From: Nitrospinota bacterium
GTDB lineage: Bacteria; Nitrospinota; Nitrospinia; Nitrospinales; Nitrospinaceae
Direction of reading: 5' to 3'
Length of the DNA stretch: 12,751 nucleotides
NCBI GenBank assembly: GCA_027298165.1
Contig: JAPUGN010000096.1
Span: forward strand, 1-12,751
Position 1 is the stretch's first letter, and every line of letters begins with the position of its first letter. Position numbers and translations under genes: made by a program. This document shows, one piece after another, positions 1 through 7,880 of this stretch. The notes below the pieces were generated by a model, which did not search any database, had not been told where the DNA came from, and was given only the letters and a program-made list of their open reading frames with translations.

Positions 1-2
1 AT

Positions 3-446
3 GATATTGACAGGGCAGTGGAAGCGCGAAAGGTGCGCCGTGCCGATTTTGACGATTATGATGTCTTCAAAGCCGCGCATGCCCAAAACGGGGCGAAGAT
101 TCTGCGGGAAATTCTGGCGGATTGCCAAGTGGCCAAACCTATTGGCGACGAGGCCTGCCGTCTGGTAACGCTCCATGAAGTGGGTGGCGACCCTCGTTCC
201 GACCTGCTCAAGGATGCTGATAGTATTTCTTATTTTGATGTCAATATGCCTTTGTACTACCAACGCGAGGGCTGGGATGAAACGAAACGCCGGTGTGTTT
301 GGGGATATAGGCGGCTTTCTTCACGAGGAAAAGAGATAGTCAAAGGCATAACCTATGAAAACCAGACTCTGACGCGTTTATTAAATGAGGTCATTGGACG
401 AGCTGGCGGAGAAGAGGTTTTAGGATCTAAAAAACGGGCCTCGTAG
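3..446 (+). CDS. HD-superfamily (phosphohydrolase-like) protein, C-terminal part, 5' truncated
   Basis: The frame is open from the first base of the window to a TAG at 444-446, so the gene begins upstream; the GTG at 18 is probably internal. About 147 residues are visible. The segment HEVGGDPRSDLLKDADSISY sits where HD-domain proteins have their second-half HE motif and the terminal aspartate that completes the metal site (the D of KDAD). An earlier conserved-looking H (in AAHAQNG) and the helical spacing also fit an HD fold. The N-terminal His and His-Asp ligands would lie outside the window, so catalytic competence cannot be judged. The C-terminal third (WGYRRLSSRGKEIV, then a helix) is not one I can assign. 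A metal-dependent phosphohydrolase of unknown substrate is the best guess. The downstream gene at 551-1372 is convergent, so no operon information is available. Confidence 0.55.
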   Translation, partial: DIDRAVEARKVRRADFDDYDVFKAAHAQNGAKILREILADCQVAKPIGDEACRLVTLHEVGGDPRSDLLKDADSISYFDVNMPLYYQREGWDETKRRCVWGYRRLSSRGKEIVKGITYENQTLTRLLNEVIGRAGGEEVLGSKKRAS

Positions 447-456
447 CGTACGATTT

Positions 457-497
457 TGTTCAAATACGCGGTTACGGGAAATATAAAGTTTTGAACA
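457..497. terminator. Inverted repeat in a convergent gap, possible terminator
   Basis: TGTTCAAA (457-464) is exactly complementary to TTTGAACA (490-497), with a 25-base loop. It lies in the 104-base gap between two convergent genes (ends at 446 and 551), where a bidirectional terminator would be expected. The stem is AT-rich, the loop is long, and there is no clean T-run after it. The assignment therefore rests mainly on position. Confidence 0.25.
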
Positions 498-550
498 TTT
501 AAAGTCGAAACCCCATCCCAAAACCGGGAAGGCGAGTCATCACATCCTCG

Positions 551-1372
551 TTATCGACCTTCTTTGAAGTGCAGAGTATTACCCTTGGGTTGCGAGTAGG
601 TATGATAGGTTTTGGCGAGGATGAATCCATTGAACAGGCAAATGATCAGTGTGCAGGCGGCGAGGCTCTTCAGTATATGATGATCCCCCCGTGCGGGGAT
701 CCGGAACAGGCTCCAGCCGGCCATGACCGCGCTGAGCAGGGACACGGCAAACGCCGTTCCCATCACGGCCAGACATTCGGTAGACAGGCGGGTGTCCCTG
801 TTCATATGGTTGAGCGCCGCCATCGCCAGGGAAAGCGGCAACAGGCTCAGAAAGTAAGCGCTCCACATCCCACCGGCCCTCGGTTCCTTGTAGCGTTTGA
901 GCATGCGCAGTCCGAACACCAGAAGGGTGAACAGCATGATTCCGGAAAACATATCCACCCTTGACTGTTCGCTTTGTTGTTGGCGGATATGGTTCAAAGC
1001 GCCCAGCACATATTGCGCAACTTCCTCCTCTTCCATTTCATAGTAACCGCCCTGATCGGTATCATAGGCAAACACGCGGGCGGTGGTGGATTCCGCCGCT
1101 AGGGCGATGGCCCGCCAATGATTCTTGCCAGCCTTTTGGATTTCGAGGTATACGATTCCTGTATGGTATTTGAATGGATACTTGTCGATTTCGAGAAGAT
1201 TTTTGGCGTAGCGGTTGTTTTCCTTATGAAATTGCTCCTGAATAGCCATGAAGTCCTGGAGGGCTTTCCGGGCTTGCCAATCCTGATCGGTTTCGAAGAT
1301 GCGGGTGCAACCGCCTGCCGAAAGTATTATGATAATCAACCAGAGGACTGGCCGCTTGAACGATAAGGTCAT
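551..1372 (-). CDS. Predicted membrane lipoprotein with pilin-like domain and four C-terminal helices
   Basis: 273 residues, start ATG at 1370-1372; the ribosome site is weak. The N-terminus has K6-R7, then a hydrophobic stretch (VLWLIIIILSAGGC) ending in a lipobox-like AGGC. This predicts a lipid-modified Cys22 or, failing that, a simple membrane anchor. Residues about 30-115 look like the globular part of a type IV pilin or pseudopilin. They show a helix with AIQEQFHKENNRY followed by short beta-like segments, an alternating pattern common in PilA-type proteins; this is pattern recognition only. A strongly acidic patch (EMEEEEV) follows. Then come four likely transmembrane helices at about 141-158, 170-188, 200-224 and 235-254. 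A lipoprotein or anchor, pilin-like ectodomain and polytopic tail in one chain is unusual. I do not recognise a named family. The gene is divergent from the ITPA-like gene and convergent with the HD-fold gene. Confidence 0.7.
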   Translation of the reverse strand: MTLSFKRPVLWLIIIILSAGGCTRIFETDQDWQARKALQDFMAIQEQFHKENNRYAKNLLEIDKYPFKYHTGIVYLEIQKAGKNHWRAIALAAESTTARVFAYDTDQGGYYEMEEEEVAQYVLGALNHIRQQQSEQSRVDMFSGIMLFTLLVFGLRMLKRYKEPRAGGMWSAYFLSLLPLSLAMAALNHMNRDTRLSTECLAVMGTAFAVSLLSAVMAGWSLFRIPARGDHHILKSLAACTLIICLFNGFILAKTYHTYSQPKGNTLHFKEGR

Positions 1373-1426
1373 TGTCGTTTTGATCCGTTGAATAGAAGGC
1401 CAGACTTATAGCACACCAACCGAGTC

Positions 1427-1442
1427 CCGGCAAGATAGCCGG
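1427..1442. other. Short GC-rich hairpin between divergent genes
   Basis: CCGGC (1427-1431) pairs with GCCGG (1438-1442) across a six-base loop. It lies 20 bases upstream of the ITPA-like start codon, in the 90-base divergent gap. It could sit in the 5' leader of that gene. Five base pairs are too few to claim a function. Confidence 0.2.
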
Positions 1443-1462
1443 AATCCCCATGACCTCGTATT

Positions 1463-2020
1463 ATGAATCAACCTCCCATCTGGAAGCAATTGAAGTTTGC
1501 CACTGGCAACGCCAATAAGGTTCGCGAGGCACGGGATATTCTGGGAATTGATGTTGAGCAGGTAACGGTGGATCACCTGCACGAAATCCAGACCGACGAT
1601 ATCCGCCAACTGGTCGAGCACAAGGTGACCGCGGCCTGGGAGGAATTACGGTGTCCCGTGTTGGTGGAGGATTCCGGATTGATTTTCACTGCCTGGAACG
1701 GTCTTCCCGGGACTCTGGTCAAATGGTTCGAACACAGTGTCGGGTGTGTGGGCATGCTGAAAATGCTGGAGCCGTTCGAAAACCGGCAGGCGGAAGCGGT
1801 GTGCCTGGCCGCAGTGTATGACGGCGAGACCTTGATCGTTGGGGAGGGCCGGGTGGCGGGGTCCATCGCCCGGGAAATCCGAGGCAGTCAGGGATTCGGA
1901 TGGGACGTGATTTTCATGCCCGAGGGCGAAACCCGGACTTATGCCGAAATGTCTTCTGAAGAAAAAAATTCCATGTCCCACCGCCGGCAGGCATTCGAAT
2001 CCCTCAAAAACCAATTATGA
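1463..2020 (+). CDS. rdgB: Non-canonical purine NTP pyrophosphatase (RdgB/HAM1/ITPA family)
   Basis: This family hydrolyses dITP, ITP and XTP to the monophosphate and pyrophosphate in the cytoplasm, keeping deaminated purines out of DNA and RNA. The 185 residues contain all the hallmark blocks: the nucleotide-binding TGNANK (14-19), VEDSGL (68-73) with acidic metal or base residues, GFGWDVIF (144-151), and the C-terminal EMSSEEKNSMSHRRQA (162-177). The middle block is NGLPGTLVKWF followed by GMLKMLEPF. That resembles the eukaryotic/archaeal ITPA version rather than the SARYAG-type block of Escherichia coli RdgB. The length also fits the shorter archaeal/ITPA group. Start ATG at 1463 places TGNANK at the usual distance from the N-terminus; no clear Shine-Dalgarno is visible. 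The stop codon overlaps the convergent downstream gene by six bases. Confidence 0.93.
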   Translation: MNQPPIWKQLKFATGNANKVREARDILGIDVEQVTVDHLHEIQTDDIRQLVEHKVTAAWEELRCPVLVEDSGLIFTAWNGLPGTLVKWFEHSVGCVGMLKMLEPFENRQAEAVCLAAVYDGETLIVGEGRVAGSIAREIRGSQGFGWDVIFMPEGETRTYAEMSSEEKNSMSHRRQAFESLKNQL

Positions 2021-2425
2021 ATCCGGAGCCAGTGCGGACAACCGGTCGAACAGCGTGGTAAAATGTTCGCGGTATTGCGTGAGTTTGGCGAATAGGGCAT
2101 CGGCGTTTTCTGGTGCAGAATCGGTTTTTATGGATTCAAAATCCTTTACGATGTTTTTCCAGGGGATTCCTTCGGGAACCCATTCCTTGCGCTCCGCCAT
2201 TGCAAAGCATTCCTCCGGCGAATCACAGAAGTCCTGGTTTTGCCGGGCGGCTCCCTGAATGCATTTCACCGCCGTGTTGAAGGTGAACTCGAAACGCTGG
2301 AGCGCCGCGTCCCGAAAATAATCCGTCGGTTCGTTCTTCTCCATCTGCTGGAGCCATTGCAGATTCCAGTCCAGCTGGTTCAATAAAATATTCAATGGAG
2401 GAAGCTCCTCCGGCGTCGCAGTCAT
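2015..2425 (-). CDS. HI0074-like nucleotidyltransferase substrate-binding protein (orphan, divergent)
   Basis: 136 residues from an ATG at 2423-2425. The helical block QRFEFTFNTAVKCIQ (43-57) matches the IQRFEFTFELAWK-type signature of the HI0074 family. Members of that family are four-helix partners of small MNT nucleotidyltransferases, in pairs of the HI0073/HI0074 or HEPN-MNT type. A later W-containing segment (EGIPWKNIVKDF) also fits. The usual RNxxxHxY motif that follows is replaced here by ESIKTDSAP, so a toxin-like RNase role is unlikely. No nucleotidyltransferase gene lies next to it. The frame stays open upstream to a TTG at 2560, which would add 45 residues. That extension is AT-rich, lacks family similarity and overlaps promoter-like sequence, so I prefer the internal ATG. 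The stop lies inside the 3' end of the ITPA-like gene. Confidence 0.7.
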   Translation of the reverse strand: MTATPEELPPLNILLNQLDWNLQWLQQMEKNEPTDYFRDAALQRFEFTFNTAVKCIQGAARQNQDFCDSPEECFAMAERKEWVPEGIPWKNIVKDFESIKTDSAPENADALFAKLTQYREHFTTLFDRLSALAPDS

Positions 2426-2521
2426 ATAAGCTCGGATGTTCCGGGAATGGTGGAGTCCAGGGCGCAATGCCTGACCTGAGATTGATTTTATTTCACAAAT
2501 GGCCTCAAATGGGAAGAACTT

Positions 2522-2550
2522 TTGAATTGAATATTTAATAATGATATTCT
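2522..2550 (+). promoter_or_regulatory. Candidate sigma70 promoter for the DUF1566-acs unit
   Basis: TTGAAT (2522-2527), a 17-base spacer and TATTCT (2545-2550) match four of six bases at each consensus hexamer. They lie in AT-rich DNA about 50 bases upstream of the start codon at 2603. An inverted repeat, GAATAT (2529-2534) with ATATTC (2544-2549), overlaps the spacer and the -10 element and could be an operator. This was read by eye only. Confidence 0.4.
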
Positions 2551-2560
2551 CTACCGTCAA
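2538..2560 (-). promoter_or_regulatory. Candidate divergent promoter for the HI0074-like gene
   Basis: On the minus strand TTGACG (2555-2560, five of six matches to the -35 consensus) is followed, after about 17 bases, by the AT-rich stretch TAAATA as a weak -10. The predicted leader before the ATG at 2425 is about 100 bases. It overlaps the plus-strand promoter candidate, so the two would compete or share a regulator. Confidence 0.25.
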
Positions 2561-2602
2561 CTTAGAAATCTCCGGTAATTTTAGTGAAGCAGGTGATGCC
2601 CC

Positions 2603-3028
2603 ATGGCCGAGCAGGAACGATTTGTCGATAATGGTGACGAAACGGTTAGCGACCGCAAAACCGGATTGATGTGGAAAAAAAACGACTCCATGATCGACCT
2701 GAAAAAGTGGGTCAACTATCAGGAAAGCGTGGATTATGTGCGGGAACTGAAGGAAAAGAAATTTTGCGGGTATGACGACTGGAGATTGCCCACTAAGGAC
2801 GAGATGCAGACTTTATATGATGAAGCCTTTTCCCAGAAGGACAAGTTCGGGAAAATCATTCACATCAGCGACAAATTTGCCAACGGCTGTGGATTTTCCA
2901 TGATCGCGAAACAGGTGGACGGACGGATGCGCACCTGGGTTTTGAAATTGCGGGATGGGGAATTTGAGCAACCCGATGGGCTGTGGACCCTGACCGAGGC
3001 CGCCCGTGCGGTTCGGTCGCAGACTTAA
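2603..3028 (+). CDS. DUF1566/Lcl-type domain protein, small cytoplasmic form
   Basis: 141 residues. The start FVDNGDETVSDRKTGLMW (7-24) and the later FCGYDDWRLPTKDEM (54-68) are the two characteristic blocks of the DUF1566 (Lcl C-terminal) family. The blocks resemble FV-NGDGTV-D--TGL-W and GYDDWRLPT-EL. The family's biochemical role is largely unknown; many members are secreted or surface-associated. Here there is no signal peptide or membrane segment, and the protein is a single domain, so it is probably cytoplasmic. A clear Shine-Dalgarno (AGGTGA, six bases before the ATG) fixes the start. The gene ends 39 bases before acs on the same strand with no terminator between, so the two are probably co-transcribed. 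A role linked to acetate activation is only a guess from position. Confidence 0.75.
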   Translation: MAEQERFVDNGDETVSDRKTGLMWKKNDSMIDLKKWVNYQESVDYVRELKEKKFCGYDDWRLPTKDEMQTLYDEAFSQKDKFGKIIHISDKFANGCGFSMIAKQVDGRMRTWVLKLRDGEFEQPDGLWTLTEAARAVRSQT

Positions 3029-3067
3029 CACTGTTTCATCCAAATTGATTGGAGAGGAGTTTTCTTC

Positions 3068-5035
<1,968 letters not shown>

Positions 5036-5076
5036 GTAGAGGAAAGATTCAAGGGCAGGGCATACGATAAGAAGCA

Positions 5077-5115
5077 AGGGATCATGGAGCAGATAGCCTC
5101 CACTCCATGATTCTT
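5077..5115 (+). terminator. Long hairpin downstream of acs, probable transcript end
   Basis: ATCATGGAG (5081-5089) pairs perfectly with CTCCATGAT (5103-5111). The stem extends outwards to 13 pairs (5077-5089 with 5103-5115), including two G-T wobbles, around a 13-base loop. It starts 41 bases after the acs stop. The sequence after it is only moderately T-rich, so it may be a processing or stability hairpin rather than a classic intrinsic terminator. A second small stem follows directly (TTCGC 5114-5118 with GCGAA 5123-5127). Confidence 0.5.
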
Positions 5116-5240
5116 CGCTTAGGCGAAAAAGGAAAGATCCCCCTTCCTCCCCAAATGTATTGAGCGTATGTCTGGAAGTTTCTAACTTATTCCAATTGGA
5201 CCGGGTTGTCAATGAATTAATTTTGTTTTCTCAGGGCTTA

Positions 5241-5260
5241 CGGGTTTTCCCGGCTATTTT
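5241..5260 (+). terminator. Small CGGG/CCCG hairpin with T-run
   Basis: CGGG (5241-5244) and CCCG (5249-5252) flank a TTTT loop, and a TTTT follows at 5257-5260. It lies in the acs/TPR convergent gap and could back up termination of acs. The stem has only four pairs, so confidence is low. Confidence 0.25.
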
Positions 5261-5289
5261 GTCCACAAGATATTCACAGTCAATTCACA
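5259..5289 (+). repeat. Three DnaA-box-like nonamers at exact 11-base spacing
   Basis: TTGTCCACA (5259-5267), ATATTCACA (5270-5278) and CAATTCACA (5281-5289) share a T-C/T-CACA core and start exactly 11 bases apart, about one helical turn. Against the DnaA consensus TTATNCACA they have one, one and two mismatches. They lie in the noncoding gap between acs and the TPR gene. DnaA binding is an inference from consensus only. Confidence 0.35.
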
Positions 5290-5314
5290 CCTTTACGGCA
5301 CTTTCCGGCGTGGC

Positions 5315-7729
5315 TCACATAGTTTGCAGGGCCAGACGGTAATGGACCTCTTTCAACCCTTTATGGCTGAAGGGGTTGAGGGGCTGATACCGGAGGGCCT
5401 GACCGAAGGCCTCACGGGATTCCGCCAGCCGGTTGAGTTTCAGGTAAGCCCAGCCCAACCCGTCGTACACTTCCGGCCAGTCCGGGTGGAGAGACAGGGC
5501 TTCCTGCAGGTGCTCCAGCGCCTCCTGATATTTTCCCTTCTGGATCAGCGTCCGCGCCAGTTTCGTCCGGACGCTGGTCTTCATGTCGATTTCCACGCCG
5601 GGCTCCGTTCCCTGGTATTTTTCCGTCACCGGGTGGGGGTTGGGATTTCGCTTGATGCTTTTTTTGAGGAAGGCCGCCGCTTCTTTCCATTGTCCTTTTT
5701 GGTAAAAGCTGTAACCCAATCCTTTCATCGCTTCCGAAGAGCGTGGGCTGGATTCCAGAGCGGTGTTGAACATTTGGACCGAGTGTTCGTAATTCCCACG
5801 ATGGTAATAAGCCCAGCCGATGTGATTGTAGACCTGCCACCCGAAACGTTCCTTCGCCAGGATGCTCCTGAAATCGTCCGATGCCGCGATTTCGGGATCG
5901 AGTGAAATGGCTTTCAAAAAATACTCCACACCCAGGTCGGGGTCTCCCTGCTGATATTCGAGCCATCCGATCGCCATGTACACGGAAGCCCTGAGGGGTT
6001 TGCGCTGGGCTTTGGCTAGAAAATAATCCTTCGCAGTTTTTGCCTGCCAGCTTCTCAGGATACTCCAGTCCAGTTTGTAGACAATATCCTTCTTGTTGGG
6101 CATGAGGGTATCGGCGACGATCAAATGTTTCGCCGCTTTTTCAAACTGGCCAATGTGGTAGTAGGCCAATCCTAATCCCTTGGTCCAGTGTGATTCGAAT
6201 CCCTTGCGGTTCCTGATTTTTTCGAAATTTTGGATGGCCAGGCGGTATTGCATTTTCTGAATCTGGCTGAATCCCAGACCGCTGTACGCCTTGGCGAGGG
6301 CAAAGGTCACCGTCGGGCTGGACTGATGTTCGTCGATATAGTCGAAGTACAGGTAAGAGGCGTTTTTGTAATCCCCCTTTTTCATTTTCAAATCGGCCTG
6401 ATAGAGTTTGGAAACCAACAGCCCGTTCAAATGGCGCATCCCCTTGAGCGCGGTGGTGTTCTTGGGGTCTTTGTCCAAAGCGGTTTCAAACCGCTTCAGG
6501 GCTTTGTCCTGCTGACCGCGTTTCAGCTCAATCCATCCGAGGATGCTTTCCGGGTAGGACCAGTCGGGATAATCCCGGTTCAGTTGGTTGAAATGTTTTT
6601 CAGCGATGCGGTATTTCCGGATATCAAAATAATGTTTGGCGACCGAGGCTTTTTCCCAAAGGATTTTTTTTACTTCGAGAATACCCAGCCGGATTCCGAT
6701 AAACCGCCCGCGTTCATCCAAGGTTTCAGTGAACCGTTTTTCCGCCTCCAGCAGGTTTCCGGTTTTCAGGAGAGCCCAGGCCAGGCCGTTTTGAGCGTCG
6801 AGGGTGTGCACGGTGTCCCCCGGCAACTGTTGAAAGGCGGCGAGCGCCCGTTTGAATAATTTTTTGCGGTACAGGCGCCAGGCTTCATCCAAGGCCGGGG
6901 GGTTTACCCGCGGAGAATCGGGAATCACCGATACCATGCTCCGGTAACGCGGCGCTTCTATGGCCAGTGTGAAAAATGAAGGGGTGTTGATCTGGGAAGG
7001 GGCAACTTCCACCGGGTTTTCCGGCATACCCTCCCGCCATTGCTCCCAATGTTCCTCGAGGTCGTCGCGCTCGCCGAACAGATAAATTTTATGGAAATGA
7101 AACTGCGCGGTTTTCTCCTTGCCCAGCAGAAGATTGCAGAACCCGAGAGCTTTGTGAACTTCATAGAGATCGGGGGCCAAGGCTTCGGCCTGTTTGAATT
7201 TTTCCAGCGCCCGCTCGTAAAACTTCATCGCCACGTAGGACCATCCCATTCCCACCAGCGGCTCCGCTTGCTTCGGGAAAAGAGTGTGTGCGCCCGCGAA
7301 AGAGATCAGCGCCTTGTCGTACCGTTTCTGGAAAAAATAGGCCCAGGGCAGAAACCGGATGGCCTGTGGATTCTCCGGTGATTCCATCAGGGATTTTTTC
7401 AGGTAGTATTCCGCCACTTCGAATTGGTTGGCCTTGAATTGCTCGAGAGCGAATTCGAGATCCAATTGGGATGTTGGCGCGTAGATATCCTGGGCAACAA
7501 TGAGGGCAGGTTTTTTAACCGGGTTGATCGTGGTGGCCTCTTGCTGGGTTGGAGGGGAGGGCTTTTTGAACCGCTGATCGGCTGTGACCTTAGGTTTGGC
7601 CGAAGACGCAGGCGTACAAGCCGGACCCGACACGCCGGCCAGCAGTAGCGTTATTAGCAAACCAACTCCCGCACGTTTTTGATACAATGTTGGCTTTCCA
7701 GGATTAGGGAAACAGGGTTTTCGGGTCAT
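5315..7729 (-). CDS. Large TPR-repeat lipoprotein of unknown function
   Basis: 804 residues from the ATG at 7727-7729. The N-terminus has KR then GVGLLITLLLAGVSGPAC, a signal peptide with an imperfect lipobox; Cys38 would be lipidated, placing the protein in the periplasm on a membrane. A proline/lysine-rich linker (about 40-85) precedes roughly 15 tetratricopeptide repeats filling 90-800. They are seen as recurring GWxY/A...A...F..AL...P patterns, for example at 156-187, 393-422, 634-662, 666-695 and 754-783. A low-similarity stretch at about 220-280 divides the repeats into two blocks. TPR arrays are protein-binding scaffolds, so a partner is expected. Start choice is open: the ATG has AAAGGA only two bases away. 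A TTG at 7687, preceded by GGAAAG at six bases, would give a conventional 23-residue lipoprotein signal. It is divergent from the FGE-fold lipoprotein, and the two may form an envelope pair. I recognise no named family. Confidence 0.85.
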   Translation of the reverse strand: MTRKPCFPNPGKPTLYQKRAGVGLLITLLLAGVSGPACTPASSAKPKVTADQRFKKPSPPTQQEATTINPVKKPALIVAQDIYAPTSQLDLEFALEQFKANQFEVAEYYLKKSLMESPENPQAIRFLPWAYFFQKRYDKALISFAGAHTLFPKQAEPLVGMGWSYVAMKFYERALEKFKQAEALAPDLYEVHKALGFCNLLLGKEKTAQFHFHKIYLFGERDDLEEHWEQWREGMPENPVEVAPSQINTPSFFTLAIEAPRYRSMVSVIPDSPRVNPPALDEAWRLYRKKLFKRALAAFQQLPGDTVHTLDAQNGLAWALLKTGNLLEAEKRFTETLDERGRFIGIRLGILEVKKILWEKASVAKHYFDIRKYRIAEKHFNQLNRDYPDWSYPESILGWIELKRGQQDKALKRFETALDKDPKNTTALKGMRHLNGLLVSKLYQADLKMKKGDYKNASYLYFDYIDEHQSSPTVTFALAKAYSGLGFSQIQKMQYRLAIQNFEKIRNRKGFESHWTKGLGLAYYHIGQFEKAAKHLIVADTLMPNKKDIVYKLDWSILRSWQAKTAKDYFLAKAQRKPLRASVYMAIGWLEYQQGDPDLGVEYFLKAISLDPEIAASDDFRSILAKERFGWQVYNHIGWAYYHRGNYEHSVQMFNTALESSPRSSEAMKGLGYSFYQKGQWKEAAAFLKKSIKRNPNPHPVTEKYQGTEPGVEIDMKTSVRTKLARTLIQKGKYQEALEHLQEALSLHPDWPEVYDGLGWAYLKLNRLAESREAFGQALRYQPLNPFSHKGLKEVHYRLALQTM

Positions 7730-7821
7730 AGTCCTTTATCGGCATATTTTTCATATATTTTAGTCGAATGAGCGCGGAAAATGGGCCTAAATGTAAATTT
7801 CTAAAAATCCGGAAAGAAATC

Positions 7822-7849
7822 GTGAAAATGGGGCTTTATGGGGTATGAT
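7822..7849 (+). promoter_or_regulatory. Candidate promoter for the FGE-fold lipoprotein gene
   Basis: GTGAAA (7822-7827), a 16-base spacer and TATGAT (7844-7849, five of six matches to the -10 consensus) would start transcription near 7856, about 25 bases before the ATG at 7881. The -10 lies in the loop of a small GGGG/CCCC inverted repeat (7840-7843 with 7851-7854). It also overlaps the upstream in-frame ATG codons at 7845 and 7848, which argues against those as starts. Confidence 0.4.
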
Positions 7850-7880
7850 GCCCCCTTTTCCTTGTGAAGTGGAATTAACA

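Noticed and set aside
2426..2560. 45-residue N-terminal extension of the HI0074-like gene
   Set aside because: It starts at a TTG that doubles as a -35-like element, is AT-rich and shows no family similarity; the ATG at 2425 is preferred.
7840..7859. GGGG/CCCC stem followed by a T-run as a terminator
   Set aside because: Only four pairs, it overlaps a better -10 element and lies just upstream of a gene on the same strand with no gene ending before it on that strand.
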